DNA of 64,000 nt from Halomonas alkaliantarctica (GCF_029854215.1 NZ_CP122961.1:2232001-2296000); one strand, 5' to 3'; numbered from the stretch's first letter, positions 49,604-59,917 are shown. Made by a program: numbers and translations. The notes: generated from the letters alone by a model not told the origin.

Positions 49604-51496
49604 ATGACGATGCAGCCTTTGACTTACCTTGGCTCCGCCTTACTGCGCACGTTGCGCGATCATCTTCGCCCACTGATCGCTTATCACCTGTTTTATACCC
49701 TGCTCGCCTCAGCGTTGCTGCTACCAGCGATCACCTGGGTAACTCGTGGGCTACTGGCCCAACTCAACCGCACCGTTGTCACTAACGATGAATTGATTGC
49801 ACTGCTCTTTAGCCCGCTGGGCTTGGTAGGCATGCTGGTAGGTCTTGGGTTCGCTTTTTTGATTATTTACTGGCAGCAGGCGGGGATGCTGCAGGTCGCC
49901 GTCAGGCCTCGCGACAATCACTATCGACTAGCTCTTGAAGCACTTTGGCTAAGCTCTCGTCGGCTGCCCGCCCTGGCGGGTCTTGTCATACTCCAGGTAG
50001 GCACGCACTTATTACTGCTTGCACCCTTTATGCTCGGGCTCGCCTGGCTTTACGACTTCTGGCTGAGTGGCATAGACCCCTACTACCTTCAGCGTGTCCG
50101 CCCTCCCGCACTGTGGTATTTCATTGCTTGCGCACTACCGCTGATCATCGCCTGGGTATGGGCAGCGTCATGGCTCTATTTGCGCTGGCTGCTGGCGCTG
50201 CCTTTCGTTGCACTGGAAAGCTGTAACCCCTGGCAGGCTCTCAAGCGAAGCGTTAGCTTAACCCGCGGCTGGCGCCGCTCCATTGGCGCTGCTGTACTTC
50301 TGTTATTGGTGGTGATTGTTTGCCTACCGCTGCTGGTTACGCTGCTGTTTGATCGGCTGTTTACACCGCTACTGTGGTGGTTGCCCGAGCATAATGCCGT
50401 GCTTATACCGGCGATGCTCACGTACTTAATCGGTTATGTACTGGTCACCCTGGCGATTACCTTTATCGGTATTGCCGCCAACGCACTGCTTTCCGCCTGT
50501 CTATATATGCAATTGGCTCATCGAGAAGCGCGCCCAGCGCCACCTCCAAAGGATGTCAATGCGGGCAAACTGGCCTGGGCGGTAGAGCTCAGCGTGTTTA
50601 TTTTTGCCGGCCTTCAAGCATGGTGGATACTCAATAGTTTTGAGATACGTGACAATGTTGCGGTGATCGCCCACCGAGGGAGCTCGATGGTGGCGCCTGA
50701 AAACACCCTTGCCGCATTAGAACAGTCACTGATCGATGGTGCTGACTATATCGAAATTGACGTGCGCTTGAGCAGTGACCATCAGGTAATGCTCTACCAC
50801 GACCGCAGTATGGCGCGGCTAACAGGCGACAACCGTGAGTTTGGCGAGCTAACCAGAGACCAGCTGAGCCAGTTCGATGTGGGCACTTGGTTTGGCGATG
50901 CATTTCAAGGCGAGAACATTCCTGGCTTGGACGAAGCACTTGAAAGAGTACGCGGAAAAGCGGGATTAATGATCGATATTAAACCGCTGCCAGGTCAAGA
51001 GCAGGCGTTGGCCGATGCCGTTATTGAGACCTTAAATGCAGAGAGCGATGTGCGCTATCGCTGCTGGGCAACCCAACAAAGCGCCTTCGATGGCTATGCA
51101 TCGTGTGGTTTCCCCAATGCACTTTTAGCCATGCGCATGGCCACCATGTCACCTTCATTACTTAAGCATATCAAAGCCCAAGCGCCCGAACTGCGCGTTA
51201 CCTTACTGGCCCAGCTTATACTGCCTGGCACACTCAATCGGCGCGAATTTGATGCACTAGGGCTACGGCATAACCGCATCACGGAAGGGGAAATTCACTT
51301 AGCAAGGCTGTATGGCTACGAAATACACGCCTGGACCGTCAATGATCGGGCCCGAATGTCGACACTGATTGACCTGGGTGTCGATGCCATCATCACCGAC
51401 TACCCAGATCGTTTAACCGAACTTATTCAAGTCCGCCGCGAATTAAGCGACGGCGCACTTATGTTGGTAAAGCTGCGCAACTGGCTTCGCCAATAG
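49604..51496 (+). CDS. Glycerophosphodiester phosphodiesterase with N-terminal membrane domain
   Basis: About 630 residues. The first ~340 residues hold about six to eight membrane helices (GPDPase membrane domain). The C-terminal catalytic domain starts with VIAHRGSSMVAPENTLAALEQS, followed by YIEIDVRLSSDHQVMLYHD, which gives the general acid/base histidines and the metal-binding Glu/Asp. It would cleave glycerophosphodiesters to glycerol-3-phosphate and an alcohol. The start is uncertain: ATG 49604 or 49610, or a TTG at 49553; none has a strong ribosome site. Confidence 0.88.
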   Translation: MTMQPLTYLGSALLRTLRDHLRPLIAYHLFYTLLASALLLPAITWVTRGLLAQLNRTVVTNDELIALLFSPLGLVGMLVGLGFAFLIIYWQQAGMLQVAVRPRDNHYRLALEALWLSSRRLPALAGLVILQVGTHLLLLAPFMLGLAWLYDFWLSGIDPYYLQRVRPPALWYFIACALPLIIAWVWAASWLYLRWLLALPFVALESCNPWQALKRSVSLTRGWRRSIGAAVLLLLVVIVCLPLLVTLLFDRLFTPLLWWLPEHNAVLIPAMLTYLIGYVLVTLAITFIGIAANALLSACLYMQLAHREARPAPPPKDVNAGKLAWAVELSVFIFAGLQAWWILNSFEIRDNVAVIAHRGSSMVAPENTLAALEQSLIDGADYIEIDVRLSSDHQVMLYHDRSMARLTGDNREFGELTRDQLSQFDVGTWFGDAFQGENIPGLDEALERVRGKAGLMIDIKPLPGQEQALADAVIETLNAESDVRYRCWATQQSAFDGYASCGFPNALLAMRMATMSPSLLKHIKAQAPELRVTLLAQLILPGTLNRREFDALGLRHNRITEGEIHLARLYGYEIHAWTVNDRARMSTLIDLGVDAIITDYPDRLTELIQVRRELSDGALMLVKLRNWLRQ

Positions 51497-51504
51497 CGGT
51501 TGGC

Positions 51505-53295
51505 CTAGTCACCCATTACCACCCCTTCACGCCGGGGGTCAGCGCCCCCAAACAGAGTGCCATCATCAAGGCGCATAATGGCCTGGAGCCCGCTGGTTAG
51601 CTCCCGCTCGCTTACCGTGTGGCCTCGTTCACGCAATGATTCGATGGTCGACTCCGGAAAACGACCCTCTTCCACATAGACATCCCCGCCCAGCGTAATG
51701 GCATGGGGAAGGTTGAGTGCTTCCTGAGCATTTAGCCCCCAGTCCCGCAATGCTACTAATGTACGGGCGGTGTAATGAATAATGGCGGCGCCACCTGGTG
51801 ACCCCAAGCTGGCGACTAGCTCGCCACTCTCTTGGTCGAATACCAGGGTTGGACTCATGCTGGAACGTGGCCGCTTGCCGGGTTCTACCCGGTTCGCTAT
51901 GGGCTCGCCATCCACTTCCGGTGCAAATGAAAAGTCGGTGAGCTCGTTATTGAGCAGGAAACCACCCGCCAACCCCGTGCCACCATCGGACATAATTCGC
52001 GAGCCAAACGCCTGTTCGATCGTGGTGGTCATGGCCACCGCGGTGCCGTCCTCATCGACAATACTGATATGGCTGGTACCGTACTCTGGCTGCTGGGGCT
52101 GACTAGCCCAGCTAACGGCAAGTTCACCGGGGTTACCCGGCTCCGCGCTATCGCCCATACTCATTTCTTCGATAAGTGAACTACGCTGCTCCAAGTAGTC
52201 CGGGGCCAGCATCAGTGACCAGTCACCGCCCGGCGCCTCGACAAAATCGGGGTCGGCAATGTAACGGCCACGATCGGCAAATGCCAGGCGAGAGGCTTCC
52301 AAGAATTGATGCAGCCACCCACTGCTTGCAGCACCACTGTCTAATGGGGCTTCAAGCAGTGGCTGCTGATCAAGCATGCCTAAAATTTGCATTACGGTCA
52401 GATGACCCGATGAGGGTGGTGGGAAACCACATACTTCCCACTGTTGCCAGGGCGTGCATAGCGGCTCGCGATTAAGTGCTTCATAGCCGCTCATGTCCTC
52501 AAGCGTCAAATCGCCTGGGCGTTCTGGGTGGCTCTGAACGCGTTCAACGATGTCTTCAGCCACTGTGCCTTCATACAGGGCAGCACTGCCTTGCTCCGCA
52601 ACACGACGAAAAACAGCTGCCAAGGCTGGATTTTTGAGCGTTTCACCAACGGCGATAGGCTCACCGTCTGAATCATAATAGAACTGACTCGCTAACGGGT
52701 CTTGGCGCAGGAATTCATCGCCTGCCAAACTAGTGTGCAACCGATTGCTAACCGCAAACCCCTCCTCGGCCAGGGTGATTGCCGGGGTAAATAGCGCTTC
52801 CCAGGCCAGTTCGCCATGCTCAGCGTGAGCTTTCTCAAGCATACGTAGCGTTCCAGGCACTCCCACGGAGAGACCACTAACCACTGCTTCATTAAACGCC
52901 AGCGGCTCGCCATCCTGCATAAACAGCTCAGCGTTAACGCCTTGGGGCGCAGTTTCACGACCATCGTAGGCACGCACCTCATCGCCATCGTAGTGCATCA
53001 AAAAAGCACCACCGCCAATACCACTGGACTGAGGCTCGACCAGGTTCAGCACCATCTGCACTGCGATGGCTGCATCAATGGCGTTACCACCGGCTTTCAG
53101 GACTTGGTAACCGGCATCGGTGGCTAGCGGGTTGGCCGCAGCTACCGCAAACGATGCTGCTTCCCAGCCGGGTTTCTCTTCATACCCCGATTCGCTTTCA
53201 GGAGTAATGGAGGGTGCTTCATAGCTAAACCCCCAACTATACAATGGCGCTACCAGCAAAACAGGTAGCGCAAACTTAACCGATTTTGGTGACAT
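51505..53295 (-). CDS. ggt: Gamma-glutamyltransferase
   Basis: The product has 596 residues with the start at 53295 (GGAG 9 nt before it; a GTG at 53310 is an alternative). It has an N-terminal signal segment, so it acts in the periplasm. The proenzyme is cleaved at the threonine in PEYGTSHISIVD, which becomes the nucleophile at the start of the small subunit. GNAIDAAIAVQMVLNLVEPQSSGIGGGAF and the later SSMSPTLVF are also typical. The enzyme transfers or hydrolyses the gamma-glutamyl group of glutathione. It stands alone and is transcribed away from ppsA's terminator. Confidence 0.95.
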   Translation of the reverse strand: MSPKSVKFALPVLLVAPLYSWGFSYEAPSITPESESGYEEKPGWEAASFAVAAANPLATDAGYQVLKAGGNAIDAAIAVQMVLNLVEPQSSGIGGGAFLMHYDGDEVRAYDGRETAPQGVNAELFMQDGEPLAFNEAVVSGLSVGVPGTLRMLEKAHAEHGELAWEALFTPAITLAEEGFAVSNRLHTSLAGDEFLRQDPLASQFYYDSDGEPIAVGETLKNPALAAVFRRVAEQGSAALYEGTVAEDIVERVQSHPERPGDLTLEDMSGYEALNREPLCTPWQQWEVCGFPPPSSGHLTVMQILGMLDQQPLLEAPLDSGAASSGWLHQFLEASRLAFADRGRYIADPDFVEAPGGDWSLMLAPDYLEQRSSLIEEMSMGDSAEPGNPGELAVSWASQPQQPEYGTSHISIVDEDGTAVAMTTTIEQAFGSRIMSDGGTGLAGGFLLNNELTDFSFAPEVDGEPIANRVEPGKRPRSSMSPTLVFDQESGELVASLGSPGGAAIIHYTARTLVALRDWGLNAQEALNLPHAITLGGDVYVEEGRFPESTIESLRERGHTVSERELTSGLQAIMRLDDGTLFGGADPRREGVVMGD

Positions 53296-53357
53296 CTCAG
53301 CGCTCTCCACGACAAGTTAAACAAACCACTCCAAAAGGGTAGCCTATTAAAACATCA

Positions 53358-53381
53358 ACGCCCGGCACAATGGCCGGGCGT
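53358..53381 (-). terminator. Stem-loop terminator after ppsA
   Basis: The 9-bp stem ACGCCCGGC/GCCGGGCGT with a 6-nt loop lies 26 nt after the ppsA stop on the minus strand. It is followed there by TGATGTTTTAATAG, so the T tract is interrupted. Confidence 0.6.
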
Positions 53382-53406
53382 CAAGTCAAAGCTATGGCGG
53401 GATCGA

Positions 53407-55782
53407 CTAGTCGATTTTTTGCCCTGCCAGCATAAACCACGTTTCTATTACCGCATCAGGGTTGAGTGATACAGAATCGATTCCCTGTTCCATCAACCAC
53501 TTAGCCAGATCGGGATGGTCTGAAGGCCCCTGCCCGCAAATACCGACATATTTGCCCTTCGCCTTACAGGCTTGAATTGCCATGGCCAGAAGCTTTTTAA
53601 CCGCCCCATTGCGCTCGTCAAACAGGTGCGCCACGATGCCCGAATCACGATCCAAGCCTAGCGTTAGCTGGGTCAGATCGTTTGAGCCAATTGAGAAACC
53701 ATCAAAATACTCAAGGAACTCATCGGCCAGTAGCGCGTTGGCGGGCAGCTCACACATCATAATCACTTTGAGACCGGTGGGGCCGCCACGCTCAAGGCCA
53801 TTGGCTGCGAGCAGCTCTACGACCTCACGCGCCTCGTCGGTGGTGCGCACAAAGGGCACCATAATTTCGATATTCTCGAAACCCATCTCTTCACGCACCC
53901 GCTTGAGCGCCCGGCACTCAAGTTCAAAGCAGGGCCGAAATGCCTCTGAAATGTAACGCGATGCCCCCCGGAAACCGAGCATGGGGTTCTCTTCACCCGG
54001 CTCATAGAGCTTGCCGCCAATCAGGTTTTCGTATTCGTTGGACTTAAAGTCGGACAGCCGCACGATAACGCGCTGGGGGTGGAACGCCGCCGCCAACGTG
54101 GAGATGCCTTCAACCAGTTTATCGACATAGAAGCTGACCGGGTCTGTATAACCTGCGGTACGTAAATCTATCACCTGCTGTAAGTCCACCGGCAGCGTGT
54201 CGTACTCCAATAGCGCTTTAGGGTGGACGCCGATCATGCGGTTAATGATAAATTCCAACCGCGCTAAGCCCACGCCTGCGTGAGGCAGACTGGCAAAGCC
54301 AAAGGCGCGGTCGGGGTTGCCCACATTCATCATGATTTTAAAGGGTATTTCCGGCATCGCATCGACACTGGAGACTTTGCAATCAAACTCTAGCAGCCCC
54401 TCATACACATTGCCGGTGTCGCCTTCCGCACAAGAGACCGTGACGTCGATACCCTCTCTTAACTGAGTCGTCGCATCTCCACAGCCTACCACTGCGGGGA
54501 TGCCCAATTCGCGGGCGATGATCGCTGCATGGCAGGTACGCCCGCCGCGGTTGGTGACGATCGCGGAAGCACGTTTCATGATCGGCTCCCAATCTGGGTC
54601 GGTCATGTCGGTGACCAGGATATCGCCATCATGGATCTTATCCATGTCGTCAGGGCTGAGTACGACTTTGACGGTGCCCCGACCAATGCGCTGACCAATC
54701 GCCCGGCCAGTGATTAGCGTGCGGCCCTTCTCGCGCAGCTGGAAGCGCTCAAGCTTACCGCCCTCCTGCTGGGAAACCACCGTTTCAGGCCGCGCCTGAA
54801 CGATGTAAAGCTTACCGTCATCGCCGTCTAACGCCCACTCAATATCCATGGGTCGCTGGTAGTGCTGCTCAATGGTCATGGCCTGACGGGCCAGGTCCAT
54901 CACCTGCTGATCATCGATACAGAAGCGGACACGGTCGTTATGGGGCACATCGACGGTTTCAACCGATTTACCGGCGCTGGCATCTTGGCCGTAAACCATC
55001 TTGATCAGCTTGGAACCTAAATTACGGCGCAACACGGCCGGGCGGCCCGCCGCTAGCGTCGGCTTGTGCACGTAGAACTCGTCGGGATTGACTGCGCCCT
55101 GCACCACGGTTTCGCCCAAGCCCCAGGATCCAGTGACGAAAACTGCATCTTTAAAGCCAGATTCGGTATCCAGGGTGAACATAACGCCTGCCGCCCCGGT
55201 CTCAGAGCGCACCATTTTCTGTATGCCTGCCGACAAGGCGACATTTTCATGGGCGTAGCCACGATGCACACGGTAGGAGATCGCGCGATCGTTAAACAGC
55301 GAAGCGAAGACTTCGTGCACTGCGCGCTTGATGTTGTCGAAGCCTTCGATATTCAGGAAGGTTTCCTGCTGACCCGCAAAGGAGGCGTCAGGTAGGTCTT
55401 CGGCGGTAGCTGAGCTGCGCACGGCTACTTTCAATTGCGGGTGCTGTTGCTGCAGTTGACCGTAGGCATCGCGCAGGGCCGCTTCAAAAGTAGCGGGCAG
55501 TGGGGTATCGATGATCCATTGGCGTATATTACGACCCGCTTCGGCCAACGCCTTGACATCGTCGACATCCAAGCGCGCCAGGGTGGCATTAATGCGATCG
55601 TTTAACCCTTCGTGGGAGAGAAATTCACGGTAAGCGTGGGCGGTGGTGGCAAAACCGCCAGGAACCGTTACGCCAGCACCGGACAGGTTAGAAATCATTT
55701 CACCCAGCGAGGCGTTTTTACCACCTACGCGTTCGACATCCGCCATACCCAGCTGATCGAACCACAGAATGTACTCTTCCAC
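53407..55782 (-). CDS. ppsA: Phosphoenolpyruvate synthase
   Basis: The product has 791 residues, equal to E. coli PpsA (792), from a GTG start at 55782 that has GAGGGGG about 6 nt before it. A longer frame reaching 55839 is not needed. The N-terminal ATP-grasp nucleotide-binding domain begins [20 protein letters not shown]. The mobile phosphohistidine domain has [23 protein letters not shown], and the C-terminal PEP-binding TIM barrel ends [12 protein letters not shown] with the catalytic cysteine. It makes PEP from pyruvate and ATP for gluconeogenesis. It is divergent from ppsR, its regulator. Confidence 0.96.
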   Translation of the reverse strand: MEEYILWFDQLGMADVERVGGKNASLGEMISNLSGAGVTVPGGFATTAHAYREFLSHEGLNDRINATLARLDVDDVKALAEAGRNIRQWIIDTPLPATFEAALRDAYGQLQQQHPQLKVAVRSSATAEDLPDASFAGQQETFLNIEGFDNIKRAVHEVFASLFNDRAISYRVHRGYAHENVALSAGIQKMVRSETGAAGVMFTLDTESGFKDAVFVTGSWGLGETVVQGAVNPDEFYVHKPTLAAGRPAVLRRNLGSKLIKMVYGQDASAGKSVETVDVPHNDRVRFCIDDQQVMDLARQAMTIEQHYQRPMDIEWALDGDDGKLYIVQARPETVVSQQEGGKLERFQLREKGRTLITGRAIGQRIGRGTVKVVLSPDDMDKIHDGDILVTDMTDPDWEPIMKRASAIVTNRGGRTCHAAIIARELGIPAVVGCGDATTQLREGIDVTVSCAEGDTGNVYEGLLEFDCKVSSVDAMPEIPFKIMMNVGNPDRAFGFASLPHAGVGLARLEFIINRMIGVHPKALLEYDTLPVDLQQVIDLRTAGYTDPVSFYVDKLVEGISTLAAAFHPQRVIVRLSDFKSNEYENLIGGKLYEPGEENPMLGFRGASRYISEAFRPCFELECRALKRVREEMGFENIEIMVPFVRTTDEAREVVELLAANGLERGGPTGLKVIMMCELPANALLADEFLEYFDGFSIGSNDLTQLTLGLDRDSGIVAHLFDERNGAVKKLLAMAIQACKAKGKYVGICGQGPSDHPDLAKWLMEQGIDSVSLNPDAVIETWFMLAGQKID

Positions 55783-56037
55783 GTAACCCCCTCGCTCTAG
55801 ATATCGGCATGGTTTTGAAGACCATGGATAATTGACCAAGACACCCTAGCACCGCGTCAATATATTCGCCATTGGTCTAATAGCGAAGGGAGTGGAGGAT
55901 TTTTACAACAGCAGGGCTTTTTGGGCTATTTATGTAGTCAAGCGCATGCGACGCGGAAATGACATCCGATGATGGACCGTTGTGCTGACAAACGGCTCGG
56001 CTCACAATAGCCGGATCACTCATCAGTGGATTTCGTT

Positions 56038-56871
56038 ATGAAACGTACGGCTTTTTTTATTTCAGATGGCACCGGCATCACAGCGGAGAGTTTAGGGCGC
56101 AGTTTGCTGGCACAGTTCAGCGATGTTGAAATCGATATGCAGACCAAGCCCTATATCGATACGTTGGAAAAAGCTCAAGCGTTAGCAGCGATTATTGAGT
56201 CGACGGCCAACCGCGACGGCCATCGTCCGATCATTATCGACACCATTGTGGATCAACAAATTCGCGACGTTATTCGTAAGGCGTCCGGCTTCAAGGTCGA
56301 TATTTTTTCAACCTTTCTGGAGCCCTTGGAGCAGGAGCTGGAGACCCACTCCTCCTACAGCGTTGGGCGCACTCACTCGATTGGCAGCGATGACGTCTAT
56401 ATGGATCGCATCCACTCCGTCCACTTCGCGCTGGATAATGACGACGGGGCCCGCACTCATCAATATGATAAAGCAGATATCATCCTGGTCGGCGTTTCGC
56501 GCTGTGGCAAAACCCCTACCTCGCTTTATCTGGCACTACAGTTTGGCATTCGAGCGGCAAATTATCCGCTGACGGAAGACGATTTAGATGAAGATGGCAT
56601 GCTTAAGTTGCCCAAAGCACTTGCGGCACACCGCCATAAGCTATTTGGCTTAACCATTGATGCACGACGCTTATCGGCGATTCGCAACGAGAGACGCCCC
56701 AACAGCCGCTATAGCTCGATGGATCAGTGCTTGCAAGAGGTAGGGCAGGCAGAGTCTCTCTATCGCACCATGCACATTCCCTATATTGATGCGACACGCT
56801 TCTCGGTAGAGGAGATTTCAACACGGATGATTGCCGAAACGGGTTTAGCGAGGCGTTTTTCGCCCCGCTAA
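56038..56871 (+). CDS. ppsR: PEP synthase regulatory protein (bifunctional kinase/pyrophosphorylase)
   Basis: The product has 277 residues from the ATG at 56038; a GTG at 56026 is in frame but less well placed. It is a DUF299 family protein with the N-terminal [13 protein letters not shown] and the P-loop [15 protein letters not shown] near residue 155. In E. coli the protein phosphorylates PpsA with ADP to switch it off, and removes the phosphate with Pi to switch it on. Its position divergent from ppsA (about 255 nt between starts) is common in gammaproteobacteria. Confidence 0.94.
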   Translation: MKRTAFFISDGTGITAESLGRSLLAQFSDVEIDMQTKPYIDTLEKAQALAAIIESTANRDGHRPIIIDTIVDQQIRDVIRKASGFKVDIFSTFLEPLEQELETHSSYSVGRTHSIGSDDVYMDRIHSVHFALDNDDGARTHQYDKADIILVGVSRCGKTPTSLYLALQFGIRAANYPLTEDDLDEDGMLKLPKALAAHRHKLFGLTIDARRLSAIRNERRPNSRYSSMDQCLQEVGQAESLYRTMHIPYIDATRFSVEEISTRMIAETGLARRFSPR

Positions 56872-56904
56872 GGCATTAACTATGCTAGTCCATTAACTAT
56901 GCGA

Positions 56905-56934
56905 GCCCCCAGTGGATCACATGCCTTTGGGGGC
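56905..56934 (-). terminator. Possible stem-loop at the end of hpt
   Basis: GCCCCCA (56905-56911) pairs with TGGGGGC (56928-56934), 16-nt loop, overlapping the hpt stop codon on the minus strand. There is no T run, so termination here is uncertain. Confidence 0.35.
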
Positions 56935-57495
56935 AAAAATCCCCGGCGCGTTGCGCCAGTAGCCTTTGTAATCCATGCCAAAGCCAAACACGTAGCGGTC
57001 GGCAACTTCCAGGCTGCAGTAGTCGGCTTTTAAACCGGGCACTGCTTTGCGGTTGTGCTGTTTATCCACCAGTACCGCCGTGGTGACGCTGGCGGCCTGG
57101 GCTTCTTCGCAGTAAGCCAAAATGGCCGCCAGCGTTGCTCCCTCGTCCAGGATATCGTCAACAATCACCACGTGACGGCCTGCCATCGGCACTTCCGGGG
57201 AAACGCGCCAAAACAGCTCGCCGCCGCGCAGCTCGTTGCGGTAGCGAGTAGCATGCAAATAATCCACTTCCAGCGGAAAGCCCAAGCGGGTAAGCAGGTG
57301 TCCGGTGGTAATCAAGCCCCCATTCATCACGCAGTAAAAAACGGGCAGTTTATCGCCTAAATCTCGGGTGATCGCTTCCGCCATACGATCAAGCGCTCGT
57401 TCTACCTCTTGCTGGGAAATTAGGCAGTCGGCGTTATCCATCAATTCGCGCATCGAGTCTAGCGACTCTAAGGCCTCTTTATCCAACTTTGACAT
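56917..57495 (-). CDS. hpt: Hypoxanthine-guanine phosphoribosyltransferase
   Basis: The product has 192 residues. The PRPP-binding motif HVVIVDDILDEGATL lies near residues 105-120, and the YRNELRGGELFWRV loop and DYKGYWRNAPGIF end are typical. It converts hypoxanthine or guanine with PRPP into IMP or GMP, the salvage alternative to the degradation route at 7-13 kb. It lies 87 nt after nagZ on the same strand. Confidence 0.9.
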   Translation of the reverse strand: MSKLDKEALESLDSMRELMDNADCLISQQEVERALDRMAEAITRDLGDKLPVFYCVMNGGLITTGHLLTRLGFPLEVDYLHATRYRNELRGGELFWRVSPEVPMAGRHVVIVDDILDEGATLAAILAYCEEAQAASVTTAVLVDKQHNRKAVPGLKADYCSLEVADRYVFGFGMDYKGYWRNAPGIFAPKGM

Positions 57496-57582
57496 TTACC
57501 AACTCCACGGCGGGTTAAAAACTTCATTTATTTAAGCAAGGGGTTTATTCAGCGCTGGGCTTACTCTGCTTCCGGACTGGAC

Positions 57583-58620
57583 TTACTCGGCTTCCGCGCT
57601 GGTCTGGGGCTTATCCGCTAGCGCTTCCAGCTTAGCGTGGGTACGACGCCATCGGCCCAATGCACTCAACGCGTCAAGGTCTGGTCGCGCACGGCTATAG
57701 CGCAGTTTAGCGGGGCGCTTAGAATTGATTCCTTGGCATGCTTCCATCACGTCAAGCGCGGAGGCTCGGTCGTTACATACCAGCAGCATATCGCAGCCGG
57801 CTGCCAACGCTGCCTGGGCACGCGCTTTGGGATCACCTGCTTCGTGGGCCCCTGTCATACTCAGGTCATCTGAAAAAATACAGCCTTTGAAGCCTAGCGA
57901 CTCGCGCAGCATGCCCAACCAGTTGGGTGAAAAGCCTGCTGGGCGCGTGTCGAAAGCAGTGTAAATAACGTGCGCAGGCATGACGCCATCTAACTGCGCG
58001 GCTAAGTGGGTAAAGGGCACAAGATCGTGCTGTTTAATCACTTCTAGCGGGCGGTCGTCTACTGGCAATGCAACGTGGGAGTCCGCAGCGACCCCACCGT
58101 GGCCGGGGAAATGCTTACCCACTGCGGCCATACCGGCATCGTGAAGCCCTTGAATAAAGGCGCTGCCCAGTTGGGCCACGTGCAGTGGGTCGCCACTAAA
58201 ACTACGATCACCAATAACGCTGGATAGACCGCTATCAACATCCAATACCGGGGCGAAGCTCAGATCCAGCCCACAGGCGGCCATCTCCATCCCCAGCAAC
58301 CAACCGGCATCTTTGGCTAACGCAAGTCCGTCTTCGGGGTTAGCGCGATAGCAGTCACCGATACGCGCCATGGCGGGGAGGCGTGTTAACCCTTCTTTAA
58401 TGCGCTGAACGCGACCACCCTCTTGATCCACGGCGAGCAGTAAATCAGCACGCACGCGACGGATATCGCTGCAGAGCTTGCGAACCTGATAGCCATTCTC
58501 GACATTGCGGGCAAACAGAATAACGCCCCCTACCGTCGGTTCTAGCAGCAAGCGCTTTTCTGCAGCCGTCAATTTTGTGCCTTCAAGGTCAAGCATGACC
58601 GGGCCTAACGGTTGAGTCAT
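57583..58620 (-). CDS. nagZ: Beta-N-acetylhexosaminidase NagZ
   Basis: The product has 345 residues, a family 3 glycoside hydrolase of the small bacterial type: N-terminal PVMLDLEGTKLTAAEKRLL, GRVQRIKEGLTRLP, and KHFPGHGGVAADSH with the catalytic His/Asp dyad. It has no signal peptide, so it is cytoplasmic. It cleaves GlcNAc from anhydro-muropeptides in peptidoglycan recycling, a step that in related bacteria also controls AmpC induction. Neighbours are hpt and a YkuD gene. Confidence 0.94.
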   Translation of the reverse strand: MTQPLGPVMLDLEGTKLTAAEKRLLLEPTVGGVILFARNVENGYQVRKLCSDIRRVRADLLLAVDQEGGRVQRIKEGLTRLPAMARIGDCYRANPEDGLALAKDAGWLLGMEMAACGLDLSFAPVLDVDSGLSSVIGDRSFSGDPLHVAQLGSAFIQGLHDAGMAAVGKHFPGHGGVAADSHVALPVDDRPLEVIKQHDLVPFTHLAAQLDGVMPAHVIYTAFDTRPAGFSPNWLGMLRESLGFKGCIFSDDLSMTGAHEAGDPKARAQAALAAGCDMLLVCNDRASALDVMEACQGINSKRPAKLRYSRARPDLDALSALGRWRRTHAKLEALADKPQTSAEAE

Positions 58621-58683
58621 CGTGATAGGTCCATTAAAAAGGGCGATGATTCTAGACGATCGCTTAGCGGTGTCAAAACCTGA

Positions 58684-59220
58684 TTAATCAAAGCACTGTC
58701 GGTCGCCGTGCAACCAAACCGGAGTGCCCGGCAACGCTAACGAAAAGATGTATAACAAATCACTATTGCGCAAACGAATACAGCCGTGTGAAGCAGCAAC
58801 GCCCATGGGCTCGTCTGGCGGCGTTCCGTGGAGGTAAATATAGCGCCGTTGTGAGTCCACCTGGCCCCCGCGGTTGACGCCTTTTTCTAACCCGCAAAGC
58901 CACAGGATACGGGTCAAAATCCAGTCACGCTGTGGATTAGCTTCGGCAAGCGCGGGCGAAAACGTCTCGCCCGTCCAGCGACGGCCGCGGAATACCGCAT
59001 CTTCGGCCATATCACCACCAATGGCAGCGCGCACATAGTGCCAGCCATGGGGTGTTTTACCACTGCCATCGAGCTGCCCGCTCCCGGCGACCCCGGATGA
59101 AATCGAACACTCACGCAGCACTTTCGGCCCGCACCAACAGCGAAGCAGTTGCTGGGTAGTATCAATCTCCAGCCAGATATTCTCAGTCGGTGGTAGCTCA
59201 GCTAGCGTAGGCGTTCGCAT
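58684..59220 (-). CDS. Cytoplasmic YkuD-fold L,D-transpeptidase/L,D-carboxypeptidase, ElsL-like
   Basis: The product has 178 residues from ATG 59220, which has AAGAAGGA 6 nt before it. The catalytic motif is HGTPPDE with H131, then SHGCIRLRN with H145 and the nucleophile C147, as in the YkuD family. No signal peptide or membrane helix precedes the domain, which argues for a cytoplasmic enzyme. The family contains ElsL of Acinetobacter, a cytoplasmic L,D-carboxypeptidase of cell-wall recycling; the position next to nagZ supports a similar job. It starts inside the 3' end of psrA (23-nt overlap). Confidence 0.82.
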   Translation of the reverse strand: MRTPTLAELPPTENIWLEIDTTQQLLRCWCGPKVLRECSISSGVAGSGQLDGSGKTPHGWHYVRAAIGGDMAEDAVFRGRRWTGETFSPALAEANPQRDWILTRILWLCGLEKGVNRGGQVDSQRRYIYLHGTPPDEPMGVAASHGCIRLRNSDLLYIFSLALPGTPVWLHGDRQCFD

Positions 59221-59890
59221 GTTTTCCTTCTTCTGGCTTGCCTTCTTCAAGGGCCAGGGGTAACGGTGCATTCATGGCAGCCACGACTACCGGGAGCAAC
59301 CGTCTTACCAAATCACGCACAGATACCTGTTCGTGATAATCCTTCTCCGCGATATCGCGCAGTGCGTCAAGGCCAGACAGGGTAAATATTACCGTGCCAA
59401 GCATAAAGTGTAGCCGCCAAAAGCGCTCCGCGTCAGGCAGGTCGGGGGTTGCTTTACGCACAAGCTCGCTGAAGCGGGTAAACACATCGCCATACTCCTG
59501 CTGGATATGGCGCCTAAGATGCCCCTGAGCCTGGCTGTAGGCAAGGCCGAGCAAGCGCATAAACACTTTTAAACTATTGCGTTCGGCGGGCACCGCAAGA
59601 ACGGTCGTGGCCATGGTTTCGAGGAGTGTTTCAAGCGGGATAACGCGTCCCCTGTGTTGACCTTCCAGCTCATCCAGCGCGGTATGAAAACGCTGAGAAA
59701 AAGGATCCAGGTAACGGGAAAAAACGGCCTGGATCAGAGCTTTTTTGGAACCGAAATGGTAATTAACAGCGGCTAAGTTGACCCGCGCTTTGCTAGTGAT
59801 GTTGCGCAGCGAAGTTTCGGCAAAACCCCGCTCTGCAAACAGCACCTCGGCGGTGTCGAGTATACGGGTCACCGTATCAGATTGAGCCAT
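59198..59890 (-). CDS. psrA: TetR-family fatty-acid-responsive regulator PsrA
   Basis: The product has 230 residues from the ATG at 59890 (GGAG 6 nt before it). It closely follows Pseudomonas PsrA from MAQSDTVTRILDTAE through the helix-turn-helix (FGSKKALIQAVFSRYL) to FMRLLGLAYSQAQGHLRRH and FWRLHFMLG. PsrA represses fatty-acid oxidation genes and its own gene, and is released by long-chain fatty acids. The gene is divergent from lexA, as in Pseudomonas, and overlaps the YkuD gene. Confidence 0.92.
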   Translation of the reverse strand: MAQSDTVTRILDTAEVLFAERGFAETSLRNITSKARVNLAAVNYHFGSKKALIQAVFSRYLDPFSQRFHTALDELEGQHRGRVIPLETLLETMATTVLAVPAERNSLKVFMRLLGLAYSQAQGHLRRHIQQEYGDVFTRFSELVRKATPDLPDAERFWRLHFMLGTVIFTLSGLDALRDIAEKDYHEQVSVRDLVRRLLPVVVAAMNAPLPLALEEGKPEEGKHANAYAS

Positions 59891-59903
59891 GTCGCTCTCC
59901 AAG

Positions 59904-59917
59904 GAAACAAGTGTTTA
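59904..59917. promoter_or_regulatory. Possible PsrA binding site (autoregulation)
   Basis: GAAAC-AAGT-GTTTA lies 13 nt upstream of the psrA start and fits the known PsrA pattern G/CAAAC-N2-4-GTTTG/C with one mismatch at the last base. Confidence 0.5.

Noticed and set aside
53582..55395. Several open frames antisense to ppsA
   Set aside because: Typical shadows of a long gene with strong codon bias; no start signals or family resemblance.
56874..56902. Direct repeat of CATTAACTATGC, twice in 29 nt, after ppsR
   Set aside because: Only two copies, short, with no mobile element or attachment-site context; recorded as a local duplication.
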